Below, piece by piece: positions 51,101-61,750 of a DNA stretch of 64,000 bases. This DNA comes from Mauremys mutica. Its lineage: Eukaryota > Chordata > Testudines > Geoemydidae. Position numbers and translations under genes: made by a program. The stretch covers positions 145,275,012 to 145,339,011 of the forward strand of contig NC_059073.1 of the NCBI RefSeq assembly GCF_020497125.1, in the 5' to 3' direction. Position 1 is the first letter of the stretch; the number at the start of each line of letters is the position of its first letter. A model generated the notes under the pieces. It was given only the letters and a program-made list of their open reading frames with translations, made no database searches and was not told the origin of the DNA.

Positions 51101-54100
51101 CAGTCCCAGGAGGTGCCCGCTCCCTGCCCATGCCATTGACAGGATTAACTGAATACATTCTTTGTTGTACAAGAAATGCCCTCGCTACGAGCCGCACCAT
51201 TAAGGCCCCTGCTCGGTACTGAAAGGTCACTAACACACCCATGCCACTTGCCTGCTCCGGCTTGCGTTGAGCTGGCTTCTTGCGCTGGGGTTTACCGGAA
51301 GTCAGCTTGTTAATGATGTGTTTGTTTGTACAACAACTAGCGCAATAAACACCTGCTCAGAACCTCTGGGCAAGACCACAGTATTATAACCATGCATAAC
51401 AACAACAGAGACTCTCCAGAAAGAGTTTGGTCACTGAAAGGGGGAGGCAATTTCAGGCTATGCAGGTTGCAGTGCACAGACTCTGCCAGCCACATGTAAG
51501 CCTTTAGTGCTAGCAGCCAACGTCCTGTTTATTGATAGGCAGGTACCAGAGAAACAGCTGCAATGCAACCCCTGCCCCATCAAGCCCCTGCTGGGACAGG
51601 CCTCATTCCAGCCTTGGGATGCCCCTCACCTGAGACTGGCATCCTTGCTGGTAATTAGGACTCATGTTGACACACATCCCACTATATAACAAATGACACA
51701 TAAGAACAGCCAGACTGAGTCAGATCAAGGGTCCATCTACCCCAGTATCCTATCCTGTCTTCCAACGGTGGCCAATGGCAGGTGCCCCAAAGGGAATAAA
51801 CAGAACAGGGAATCATCAAGCAATCCATCCCCTGTCACCCATTCCCAGACACCACACACGTGTCACATAGGGGCCATGTACCCAGGGCTCACCTGGCATC
51901 AGACTCTGGTACTGCCTCAGTTTCCCTTCTTCCACAGGGAAAGGAGACCACCATGCCAGGAGCTTTGAAGTTACCCTTCCCTGGTGGGGACTGGCTTGCC
52001 AGGCCATTATACCCATCCCGGGCTTAGCAATCCATTGCCCCCGACACACACTGCAGGGGACTTCAGCCAGCTTTTTGCTTTTCACTGGTAGACAGACCCT
52101 TCCAGAGCCCCTGTAAGAACCTCACACAACCTTCCTGCTCTCTGAGGCATCTCCCTACACTTAGCCTGTGGGTCTGAGTCACATGCTCCCATTATCTGCC
52201 CCTTTAACTCATTCCTTTCACCTGGGGAGGTGGGTGAAGACTGCCACAGGCCCAGAGGAGCCACAACCTCCTTAAAGGGCTAGTTCCCCAGTAACTGGCC
52301 ACCAAACAGCCATAGGGTGTGAATGAACCTCACTCACTATGGATCTGACAGATCCAGAGCAGATTCTGGCTACTCTGCGGTACTGAGTGGCCGGAAGCAG
52401 GGAGAGGATCCGGCCAGTGGTGTCTATTTTTGAGCGCTTGCAGAACAGAGCCTAGACAGAGCCAGTCTCTGCCTCAAGGAGCTTGCAATCCAGACAGCCA
52501 GGTAATAAATGTACACCACCAACTACCCCAGTGTCAGACTGAGCATGGCCAGCTGCATGGCAGGGGTCTGCTCCAAGGAAGGCATTTTCCAAGCTGTCTC
52601 CTTTGACTAGCCCCTGCCCAGATTGCTGATCTTTCCAGATTTCCCCAATCTGCCACCAGGAAGGGTTGGTGTGTGGGTGTCTGTGCCAGCCCTGGAGGGG
52701 AAGGGAGAGACAGATGGGGCCTCTAGACCTGTGGAGAGCAGGAGATGGCTGGGGGCCTCCAGGCCTGTGGGGTGGGGAAGATGAAGGGGGGTTCCAGGCC
52801 TGGGGGGGAGGGGAAGATAGCTAGGAGTTCCAGCCAGGCTTGTGCGGAGGGGGAGATGAAGGGAAGCTCCAGGCCTGGGGGGAGGGGGAGATGAAAGGGG
52901 GTTCAGGCCTGGGGGGAGGGGGAGATGAAGGGGGATCAGGCCTGTGGGGAGGGGGAGATGAAGGGGAGCTCCAGGCCTGGGGGGAGGGGGAGATGAAGGA
53001 GGATCAGGCCTGGGGAGATGAAGGGGGGCTCCAGCCAGGCCTGTGGGAAGGGGGAGATGAAGGAGGATCAGGCCTGTGGGGAGGGGGAGATGAAGGGGGG
53101 CTCCAGCCAGGCCTGTGGGGAGGGGGAGATGGGAGGGGGCTTAGGCCTGCCCCAGAGGAGGCCAGAGGGGATATCAGTGGAATGAACAGCACCCAACACA
53201 GACCTTTGCTAGCTGATTGCGGTGCTTGTGTTTCCAGGCCTGCCGTGGGAATGTGACGGATCCAGGTGTGTGGGTGGAGACGGACAGCGGCCGGCCCCCA
53301 GCAGACAGCTTCTCGCACTACCTTTCCATCCCTGACAGCACGGCCGTGATGTTCGCCTGCAGCCCAGGTGAGTGAGTGCAGAGACGGCCCTGGGACTGGA
53401 GGCCGTAAGGGGCTGTCACCCCAGGGGCAATTCTACTCCTTCAGCTCCAACGCCCTTCTGACCCGTCCGTGCTGCGCCAGCCATCCCCTTCAGACAACGG
53501 CCGTGGAGCAGAACTGCTGCCCAACAGAGAGCCGGCTAGTCTCCAGCAACAGCCACCAGTTTGACTCTGTAGCTCTGGTGCCGGAGTCAACAGCTGCCCC
53601 CTTTCACGCTATTTTGGGAAAGAAACGTTGAATTTCTTTTCTCAGTTAAACGCGGAGGAGGTGGGGAGAATCCCACCGAAAAGGCTCGTAGGGAAACAGA
53701 GTGGAGTCTCAGCCCAGGATCCTCGTGCATACGGGCTCAGGGTGATCGCCACTAGACTTGCGCACCCTGTGGCCCACAGAGTGCCCCCCCAACCATCCCG
53801 GAGATGTATCGACAGAGATACCAGCTCACTGTACAATGCTGGGCCATTCCAGCGGAGGGGGAATTGTTCAAAGAGGGGGGCCCTGATGTGGGGTTTGATG
53901 GGGGAGTCATGACACTAGCTGCACAGGCATTTTACATGCTGCTTCCCCTGCCCCAGGGCCCAGCCGGGCCCCACGCTGGCTGAGAAGGGAACAAAGTTGC
54001 TCTTGGCTTGCATTTGGGGGGTGGGACAGAGAGGCAGCGGACACAGAAAAAAGAAGAGTGACTGTTCCTTCCCTTCACACCCCTGGCTCCCATAGGGGCC

Positions 54101-54811
54101 CCTCAACCCAAGGCTTTCCTCAGCCAGATGGGTACCCCTCATCCCGATCAGTCGCTCGCCCCTGTTCCCACGCTGGCCCTGCATCCCCCACCAGGCCTCT
54201 GGAGGGGGAAGGAGGGAGACATTTTTTGATGCAGGTTAATTTAAACTGAAAACCTGCAGGTTTCCATGACACAGTGCTGGAAAGACCTGAGACGAGGCTC
54301 CAGGAAGGCTTCTCCTCTAGCACCAGGGCAACACACCATGGCTGGCATACAGGTGCAGCCGTTTCTGCTGTAGGCTCTGCGTTTGTACAGCGCCTGGCAC
54401 GATGGGGTCCTGATTCCATTCTGTAGTGTAAATGGGGCCATGGAAACAGTGGGTCAACCAGTCTCCTCCCAGCCCCCAGTACAGCAGCTGCATCAGTATT
54501 TGAATGAAGCAGCCCTCTGGGAATTTACACCCGCAAGAGACGACGTCCTTTCTCTGGTATTTTCAGGCTACAGCGCTTTCCTCAATCCGCTGGGCTCCAT
54601 GTTTCTCCAGACCTTGCTGGAGTTTCTGGAAGGAGATGAGCGGCATCTTGAACTTGCACGTCTAATGACCCGCATCAGCTGGAAAGTCGCGCTTCATTGC
54701 GAAGCCAAAGGGCCATACCACGGTGACAAGGAAATGCCCTGCTTTGTCACCAACATGGTGCGAGAGGTTTACCCATTCTCCACCCAAACCACGGAGACCG
54801 GCAGACTCTGA
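38968..54811 (+). CDS. Caspase-family cysteine protease, 4 coding exons, 248 residues
   Basis: Four exons join in frame to one caspase domain with almost no prodomain. Large-subunit landmarks: the first strand VIIVNYEF, Arg28 of the S1 pocket in SRKG, catalytic His83 in SSHGEEG, and Gln124-Ala-Cys126-Arg-Gly, the active-site pentapeptide QACRG. A linker processing site VETD|SG lies at 137-142. The small subunit follows, with CSPGY at 165-169 and a C-terminal MPCFVTNMVREVYPF. The loop that is YYSWRN in caspase-3 reads YSAFLN here (169-174): Trp becomes Phe172 and the S1 Arg becomes Leu173. It is closest in style to effector caspases 3/7. A caspase-17-type gene, known from non-placental vertebrates, is a candidate, but I cannot decide this without a tree. 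The intact frame and splice sites argue against a pseudogene. Confidence 0.9.
39167..40731 (+). other. Caspase intron 1
   Basis: Contains a (TG)n run at about 39283-39301, a diverged CR1 fragment on the minus strand at about 40195-40400 (GATGGAGAACCCACCACATC), and an ancient LINE/SINE-like stretch at about 40490-40680. Nothing else recognised. Confidence 0.5.
40732..40904 (+). CDS. Caspase coding exon 2 (catalytic His)
   Basis: Residues 67-124. CFVSILSSHGEEGAIYD carries the catalytic His83. GKPKIFFIQ ends the exon with Gln124 of the active-site pentapeptide. The donor CAG|GTAACA is phase 0. Confidence 0.95.
40905..41235 (-). mobile_element. Diverged CR1 LINE 3' fragment
   Basis: Inverted CR1 text: GGATCAGACCCGAGGTTCAT, CTAGCCCAGTATTCAGTCAG and AGTGAGTTCCACAGGCTAAT. 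It begins immediately after the exon 2 donor. Confidence 0.7.
42675..43108. mobile_element. hAT-type element with perfect 8-bp duplication
   Basis: Starts CAGGGGTGGCCAACCTG and ends CAGGTTGGTCCACCCATG. Identical 8-mers CTTTAGTG lie on both sides (42667-42674, 43109-43116). Each end also has an 'AAGGAGCC...' / 'GAGCCGCATGTGGCTCCGG' subterminal repeat. 434 bp, no transposase. Confidence 0.85.
43501..43610 (+). mobile_element. 5'-truncated SINE tail
   Basis: Contains GAATTGGTCCTGCTTTGAGC and TTGGACTAGATACCTCCTGA, ending TTCTATGATT. Same tail as the SINE at 32116-32301. A short TTTAGTTGGG word is duplicated at its left edge. Confidence 0.75.
44315..44378 (+). repeat. Short inverted repeat at the DIRS left end (arm 1)
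   Basis: AAGACGGTTACTCACCGTAG onward is the near-exact inverse of 44565-44632, giving a 64-bp arm with a loop of about 186 bp. Confidence 0.8.
44341..44528 (+). repeat. DIRS terminal inverted repeat, left
   Basis: Near-identical inverse of 50286-50472, running from CTGTTGTTCTTCGAG to CTCCTCAGTTCCTTCTT and including CCGGCGGGCCGGCTGGGCGC. Confidence 0.85.
44565..44632 (-). repeat. Short inverted repeat at the DIRS left end (arm 2)
   Basis: Inverse partner of 44315-44378. It reads TGGAATGGATAGGAGCAACA and ends ACGGTGAGTAACCGTCTTTT. Confidence 0.8.
48590..49785. repeat. 175-bp tandem array (about 7 copies) inside the DIRS element
   Basis: The word GGTGCCGGGC (or AGTGCCGGGC) that starts GGTGCCGGGCGATCC recurs at 48761, 48936, 49111, 49286, 49461 and 49636: exactly 175 bp each time. 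Neighbouring copies differ by scattered substitutions but no indels over this range. Because 175 is not a multiple of three, each copy moves to another frame, and several overlapping arginine/serine/proline-rich frames of 60-200 codons stay open on both strands. Confidence 0.95.
50286..50472 (-). repeat. DIRS terminal inverted repeat, right
   Basis: Inverse of 44341-44528; begins GAAAGAAGGAACTGAGGAGC and ends CTCGAAGAACAACAG. Confidence 0.85.
51697..51850 (-). mobile_element. CR1 LINE 3' end
   Basis: Starts CACATAAGAACAGCCAGACT, then GGGTCCATCTACCCCAGTAT and GTGGCCAATGGCAGGTGCCC. Minus orientation, same subfamily as 24976-26290. Confidence 0.85.
52735..53150 (+). repeat. G-rich minisatellite upstream of caspase exon 3
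   Basis: Units of about 35-50 bp built on GGGGGAGATGAAGG and CCAGGCCTG(T/G)GGGGAGGG repeat about nine times with length variation. G-runs of 3-6 are dense on the + strand. The array ends less than 90 bp before the exon 3 acceptor. Confidence 0.9.
53238..53367 (+). CDS. Caspase coding exon 3 (catalytic Cys)
   Basis: Residues 125-168. Starts ACRGN: Cys126 is the nucleophile. VETDSG supplies the likely large/small-subunit cleavage site after Asp140. Ends with FACSPG at the start of the S1/S3 loop. Acceptor GTTTCCAG, donor CCAG|GTGAGT. Confidence 0.95.
53368..54566 (+). other. Caspase intron 3
   Basis: Contains an old tail repeat at about 54368-54415 (GTACAGCGCCTGGCACGATG). Nothing else recognised. 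Confidence 0.5.
54567..54811 (+). CDS. Caspase terminal coding exon 4 (small subunit)
   Basis: Residues 168-248 and TGA. YSAFLNPLGSMFLQTLLEFL replaces the usual YYSWRN...GSWF loop; MTRISWKVA and MPCFVTNMVREVYPF match the caspase small-subunit C-terminus. The tail STQTTETGRL extends past the usual end. Confidence 0.93.
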
Positions 54812-55004
54812 GAACTTGGATCTCGCCGGAGGGAGCCACCAGCTGCTTTCCAACTCTTTCAGGAGTGCTGTGCATGGCCAGTGACTGCAAGGGGAATCAC
54901 AGAGCGCGTGAGGGCCAGCAGCATTTCTGTCCCGACACGACACTAGGACTTTTTTGTTGTATGAGCAAATGAAGGGCCATGCACCTCTCCAGTGCTCTCT
55001 GAAT

Positions 55005-55010
55005 AATAAA
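55005..55010 (+). terminator. Caspase gene polyadenylation signal
   Basis: AATAAA 194 bases after the stop codon, within GAATAATAAAACT, implying a 3' UTR of about 0.2 kb. Confidence 0.75.
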
Positions 55011-57215
55011 ACTAACATTGCACTATTATTTAAAACATGTTCTAGAGACTGAGCTGTTTGATTCTGGGCCAGCTTGTAGCTGCACAATTGTTAAAAGTTG
55101 CAACAGCCCATTTACGACGACATTTTCCAACCTCTAAAATCCACATTCACAATCAGAGCAGTTTGAAAATTGGTGGCCCAGTTCCAGGCCCAAAGTAGAG
55201 TAGGTGAAATAAATCTGAGTTTATCTGGTTAAGGAATTCCTTTTTTTTTAGATGGCAAAATCTATAGGCAGGATCTACCTGAAACTTCTCCTAGCTGAAT
55301 GCCTCCTTTGAACTCTAGTATCTGATACTAAGGATGATAATAAGGGCTGTGTACGGTGCTGTGATGATCCCAGTAACTCTTGGCATTCGGGAGGAGGCAG
55401 ACTTAAGGGTGGGAAGCAGCGGTGTGTGTGATGTGTCACCTTTGCTCTGCATTTCCACATTTTCCAACAGGCATTTTGGGAAGTAAACTCCCATTCCAGA
55501 GGGGGTGGAGGAGCTCAGGGCTCAGCTGAGCGCCTGAACCTTAACGTTTTTGCGTGTGAGGATCAAAGACTACAGCATGTGCTGATCGGTTGTATCTGTG
55601 CCAAAACCCAAGGGCCTCTGTGCAACCCCAGTGCTACCGGTTGGGTCTGGCTCAATGTATCCCAGAAGCCCATCTGGCCCTCAGTGACTTACATTTCAGT
55701 TACCAGGGCTCCACACAAGTTCCTCATGAGGTTGGCTCTACACAGCTGAGTAAGCAAGCGGAAATTTTCTTCCTTATCTTTGAGTTGTTCTTCTCACGCT
55801 AGCTGTGCTCCACAGCCATAAATACGATTATAAAGTTTCTGGGAATAAGGCTGCCTGTCCCAGGCTCTCTTTGATTTTACACCCTAAAGCTCCCCAGAAA
55901 ATTAAGCCGGCAGCTTGCAGTGGACGAGGCGATTCACAACCAAGTGTTTTTACTTGAATGTTCTGCTTCAGCTTTATTTTCCTCAGCTCAGTTGTGTGGT
56001 CAATACACAGATCAGCAGTATCCTCTGCTAGGCGAGTTGCCATCTGCTGTGACCGTGGAACACCTGATCAGCTCTTTCTGAGCTTGGCTAGTTACAGCCA
56101 AACCGGACCAAAGTGCAAATGGTTTTGTTTGCAGGGGAGATAAGCGAGTTGCTAAGAGGGCTCCTGTTTAAAGTGAGTTTGCTTCTCGTTTATTGCAGGA
56201 AGCCAGTGGTTAGCTTGTGCAAATTGAAATCAAATAAAAAAGCAGGTGGCAGTTTCACACAAGCACAATGCACCCTTCATCTGATGTTCAGGAGGGTCTG
56301 AACTCTCAGTTTAGCAGGAAGGGCCACGCTGGTACATACATCCCTCTTTAGGGTGCACACCCCAAGCCTGGTTTAGATGGCACATCTTAATGGAGCCACC
56401 TAGGGGCTGCAAGGACCTGGTGGCCACTTCCCAGGAGCTGCCGGGACCCTGCATCCCGAACCTCCTCCTGCACCCCCAACCACCTACCCCAGCCCAGAGT
56501 CCCCTCCTGCACCCAAACTCCCCCCTAGAGCCCACACTCCCCTCAACACCCTGCCTCAGCCCCCTCCTGCACTCCAAACCCCTCATCTATGGCCTCACCC
56601 CAGAGCCCACACCACCAGCACTATGGGAAAGATTTCTCTGCCAGATCAAAACTCGACATGAAAGGAGAGCACATTTCCACTACCGTCAGTGTAGTGTGCC
56701 ATCCATCAAAGCCCCTTCATTGCCAAGTCTTGTCTTGGGTGATTCTGTTGTACACTCTGTTGAAACTAAAAGTAAATGTGTTTAAGGTAAACTCTGTCCA
56801 GCCCTGCTCTGCCCTAGCCGGGTTTATGTGTAGTTTAAATTCTAGTGCATTACTGAGCTTGTGGTAAAAAAATTGGGATTATTTGATTAAGCAGCCTAAG
56901 AGGGTGAAAGACTGGAATGTAGGGATTAGAGCATGAAAATTTGTTGGACTGGATTTTATTTTCAACTCAGCAGGTGGTTGGGATCAGCAAGACAATACTG
57001 ATTTTGCACAGTGCTAGGAGACTGCAATAAATTAAACAATCCTAATAAAGTGTTCACAACCAACATCTGGTCTGTTACAGGCAGGAGGCAGATGGGGAAT
57101 CCAACTGCCCTTACAGGCATCAGATCTAGCCTAGAATTCAGACAATAGAATAACCCAATCTGCGTTGCTGTTCTGAGGTTTTAAATGAAGCAGGCCGTAT
57201 ATAGAAGGATGAAAT
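55011..57215. other. Intergenic region downstream of the caspase gene
   Basis: No gene recognised. 56395-56600 is C-rich (CCTCCTGCACCC words) and resembles the interior of the hAT elements at 6300-6800, probably a relic without clear ends. Confidence 0.45.
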
Positions 57216-60200
57216 TACATTTCTTTATTGTGTCCATTTATTGACTTCACCATACAGAAAAGTACAAAGGATTAGAAAATTCGGATTCTTCAAAGCGAGT
57301 CTCATTTTACCGCAGTAGAAACCAAACAACTCATGAAGTCAGCCTGGGAATGTAGCTGGCCTAGCAGAGTAATGACATTTGGAAAGAAATGTATCCAGCA
57401 GACTGTTAGTTTGAAGTTTGTGCCATCTCTGAACACAGCAGAAACTATTCGTACCTTTACCTGTTTAAGACTTGTAGAATATCTTACATAAAGTTTAATA
57501 CCACAGAAATCAATGAAACATGGAGATCATTCGCAGAGATTTCATACAATTCGAGAATTATAGCAACTGTCATTAGTAATAGTACACACTCAAATTGAGA
57601 GGATAACAGGAGGGGACTATGTTTGAATCCTTCACCAATAGTCTTTCACCAATAGCTTGGAAATGTACAGAGCTGCACCACATTTGAAGAGCTGCTTCTA
57701 TGGGTATGAACAGCACAGTAGCTGCAGAGATCCACGTTAAGAGCGGTCATATAAATACCAATTGTTCCTGGCCACATGCGGTGTCTTTACTACCCTGTGA
57801 AGTTTGCACGTATTGTGTGCTATGCATGTCTGTTGAGCCAGCACACACGCCAGACACATGGCAAACTGCTGCTAACTGGAAAATGCTCCTACACATAAGC
57901 TATGGACATTCTCATTAGTCTGACAGAAGCGTAGGAACTATCCCTGTATCTTAGTTCTCTTGGCACATACCAGACTGTGTTGCTAACAGTACATAGACAG
58001 AAGGGCCCTGGCTCGCACAGGGCTCCTCATTAGCCCATGCCTGCAGGAACATTTATGAGGCTGCGTTTCCAAAAGAAAACAGGAAGATTTTCAGATTAAA
58101 ATAAAACAGTCAGTTGAAGAGGCTGAAGTAAGGAGGCCTCCAGATTCCATGACAAAACAAACAGGTTTGGTACAAATCCTTCCAAAATGTTTTCTGATTC
58201 AAAGGGGAACAAAGCAGGTAAAAAATAAAAACAGGAATTCCCAGGAAAGCAAGCAGGCGTGGCTAAGAATTGCAACATTTATCATGTCTTCAAGTTTTTG
58301 CCTCTATCATAAAAACACGTGAAATCACAGCCTCAAATTCTGCACCCTTTAAATAAATGGGCGATAGAACACAGCATCACAGGCGTCCTGAAACATGTTA
58401 TGTGTTGTCTTTCAAATAAATAGCAGTTATGTTGCACACAAGTTCCCTGCCTTTGAGAAGGTGCATTTCCTTCAGAGGTTACATTCCAGGACCTGTTTAT
58501 CCTCCTGAGAGCAGGATGCTCCCCCCCACCTCACAAAAAATGGCTCCTGTGAGGATCTCTCATATCAGAGTCCAGAAAAGTCATTTCTCTTAGGGGCAGC
58601 TTCCAAATAGATTTAAACAAATATATGATTCCCCCCCACCCCAATCAAACACGCACACACACACTTCAGCTAATGTCTTTCAGTAAAAGTAAGTTGCTTT
58701 GGTTTTCTTTTTTAAATAAGTTAAGCTCTGAATACACATCCCTCTCCCTCCTCTGTGGAAAATGAAACTGAAAATATCAGCCATGGCTTTAATGTCCAAA
58801 TGTGGAGATTCTTAGCCCAGATGCAGTCTTAAGTATTACTACAGTCTAGTAGTGTTGCTGCAGGTCACCAAATGCTGTAGACACCAAGGAGGAAGAGATT
58901 GGGGAAGGTTTGCCTCAACCACCATTTTTGGAACATGCAAAGGGAAGTAACTCAACTACTAAACAGCAATTTGCGCAAGATGGAGGCAAGGTTCTTCCCT
59001 GTGCCTCAATCAGCTGACAAGTGCATTGAAAATGAGGATGTGGCTTTTCACATCCTGGCTTCAATATGTATTCTAAGTTTCCTCCTATGCAGTTGTGTGT
59101 CACAGCAATTTTTCTGTAAAACTCAGAACCGAGAAATAAAGAAAACAGCCACAAAGAACAAGCCAGCCAGCCATCATATACAGATTTCCCAAACATTCCT
59201 TGTCTCAAACATAAAGGCCTTGGGAATATGAAAATAAAGACATGAATACATAGTGGGTCTCATTCAATACTTTTTCCCGGCCTTGTATCAGAAATATAAG
59301 CAATATCAGTATGCATCAGTCCCTGGTTTAGGCAGACAAGGAATCTAAGAGTTCCACAACACCACTCAGGTAACAGCTCTGCATGAAGTGGCTGGTTATA
59401 AGTACGTTCAACTAAACAAAGCACAACTCAGAGCTGAGGAAGGCCAAGGTCAAAGGGAAGAGGAGAGGGGACATCTTGTAGACGACTCTGCAGGAAGATA
59501 TTGTTACACCGAATAAATCCCTTTCTGTATATTTTCAATCTGCCATCTACTTGGGAGGAAATATTTCTGCACTAGCCTAACAAGCCTCTCTCCTGGGCTC
59601 TGTGGGGGCGCTGCCGTGCACGACGGCATAACAGCACTCCCAGTTTGAGGAATGAATGACATAGGCCAGAGTCCATATTGCACAGCTCTCCACATTGTGC
59701 AAATACAATGCCTTGTAAAGACATCCATTTCATAGCCGTCTGCTTAAGGGAGCCACACTGCTGCTACGCACCACAGGCATGAAATGCTGCCATCATCTGT
59801 CCAATGCACCAAGTCACCAGCCATCCTTGCCCTATTTCCACTCTCTCTCTGCACTTTGACAAAGGATAAAGAAAATGGACCTCCCAGACAAAGTGGGAAT
59901 TGACACTTGTAGATTCAACTTATGCAAGTACAATTGATCTGACCTCTATCAGTAGGAGAGTCCATTCAGTCCTGAAGAGAATAGGCTATGCTGAAAATTT
60001 AGGGGTTGAAGAACAGACTTGTGGTAAGGGGGTATGTTTTCTTCCACCTGAACATTGCCATGTTCCTGTGACAGTACTATGGGGGAGGTGGCAAGGCTTA
60101 CAGAGGCAAAGTTCATTAAGACTTTGCCATGGAGGCTTGGCACAGAGCTTCATACACACTCCTTGCATTCTTTCACAGCATCCACTCTCTAAATATTTCC

Positions 60201-61611
60201 TCATCGTTAGTGCAATCACCTGAACTCTGGGTATGACATCAGGAAAAACAGACCATCAGCAAGTCTGCTAGCGCATTTAAGGTGGACAAGCAAAATTCAA
60301 AGGGTCAGGGATTGCTGATTCCACCCACATCTCCAAAGATGTGCATTAAGAGACAATCAGCTGTTAACTTCCACCACTGTCTTCATCACAGAGAACAAAC
60401 AACTGATCAAATAAGAGTCCTTGGCAAAAACATTTCTGAACTAGTGCAAACAAACATGATGTGAACTTTAGAGTCCAAATACAATGGACAGAAAGGGATA
60501 ATGTTCATATGCCAGCTACAAGACCAACCAGGCTGGTTATAAAGACTGCTCCATGAATCTAGAGAAAGAGAATCAGAAGGCTCATTCAGCAGGCAGGTCT
60601 CCTAAACAGAGACCTGTGTGTCAATACAGCAGAAGGTAAAATCCATATCGTCTGGGCACAAAAATTTTTGCCACTTGTTGGGTCTTCTCTTGGCTTTCCT
60701 GACATCACAATATGAAAGCAAGAGACCAGAGCTGGAAGCTAGCTCATCATCAGCCAGCTGGCAAGGGAGAAAATATTTAGAGACTGAGGAGTCAGTGTTA
60801 CCAAAGTGCAGGTGCAAAACTAAAAGCACTTCTCTTCTTCCCACACTCCAAGACCTGGAGGGATTCAGAGCTGTTCTGCTGGGAATCACAGGACTTCCTT
60901 GTATCTTCATTTTCAGCGGTGCTTACCCGAGTCAGCAGTGTGGAGGAATTTCTGGGGAAAATTTAGATCTGAAGACAAAAAGGAGAGAGTTTTCAATCGT
61001 TTGTCAGAGCAGCTTTTCCGCACACACTATTCTGAAAAGTTACTGTAAAAATGGCACCATAGGGCTCTAGATTTCTCCGCTCTCTGATTCAGTTTCAAAT
61101 AAAGAGATGACTTTTCTAACTGGCAGCCCAGCAGATTCAACCTAGTTGATTTCCTTCCTGCGCATCCTCACCGGTAATAAAGATTCAACAAGCCAAATTA
61201 CACCCTTGGTGATGTGTGCAACACTGAGGCACACAGGGCTGTAAGCCCACTGAGAATGACTAGAACCTAGTAAGGAATTTATTAGTGTGACAGATATGAC
61301 AATATCCTGGACAATCTTAAGGAATTAAGTTCAACTTTATTGAATTAAGTATTTTAGGAGTCCATTGTGTTAAAAATGCAATTGTTTATGAGTTATTGTG
61401 GAACTGTATGCAACTTCTCTAAGAAAGGTGCTTAATGAAATCCCTGGAAAGTATTAGGAACTTCAAAGGACCTTTTGTGACAATACATTTGAAGTGGATT
61501 TGCTGGGAAATACTCTTCATAGACCCTGACTGGATAACTGAGTGACTCACAGTGTGCTTGTTCTGAGCTGAAGCTATGCTGAACTGGTGACCACAAGAAA
61601 AACCTGTGTGG
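57215..61611 (-). other. Repeat-poor region, possible 3' UTR of a minus-strand gene
   Basis: Read on the minus strand, this ends with two AATAAA signals (complements at 57224-57229 and 57237-57242) about 10-25 bases before 57215, a standard 3'-end layout. Over 4 kb then follows without any transposon I recognise, in contrast to the rest of the window, and without long reading frames. That fits a long UTR, but conserved non-coding DNA is equally possible. Confidence 0.35.
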
Positions 61612-61619
61612 GGTCTGAA

Positions 61620-61742
61620 TAGGGTGACCAGATAGCAAATGTGAAAAATCGGGACGGGGGTGGGAGGTAATAGGCGCCTATAAAAGAAAAAGCCCTTAAT
61701 ATCAGGACTGTCCCTATAAAATCGGGACATCTGGTCACCCTA
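61620..61742. mobile_element. 123-bp MITE, second copy, perfect 8-bp duplication
   Basis: TAGGGTGACCAGAT at the left and ATCTGGTCACCCTA at the right. The 8-mer GGTCTGAA lies at 61612-61619 and 61743-61750. Same family and same length as 8341-8463, opposite orientation. Confidence 0.88.
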
Positions 61743-61750
61743 GGTCTGAA

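Larger units (their letters stand above)
40905..53237 (+). other. Caspase intron 2 (12.3 kb, transposon-rich)
   Basis: The intron splits the QACRG motif after Gln. It holds CR1 pieces (40905-41235, 51697-51850), a hAT element (42675-43108), a SINE tail (43501-43610), a DIRS element (44315-50472) and a G-rich minisatellite (52735-53150). I see nothing recognisable in 41330-42660, 50480-51690 or 51850-52730. Confidence 0.6.

Noticed and set aside
54368..54811. A start codon at 54383 giving a 142-residue caspase small-subunit protein
   Set aside because: The first part of that frame is intronic and contains an old repeat tail. The acceptor at 54566 joins exactly in phase to exon 3, so the spliced model is better.
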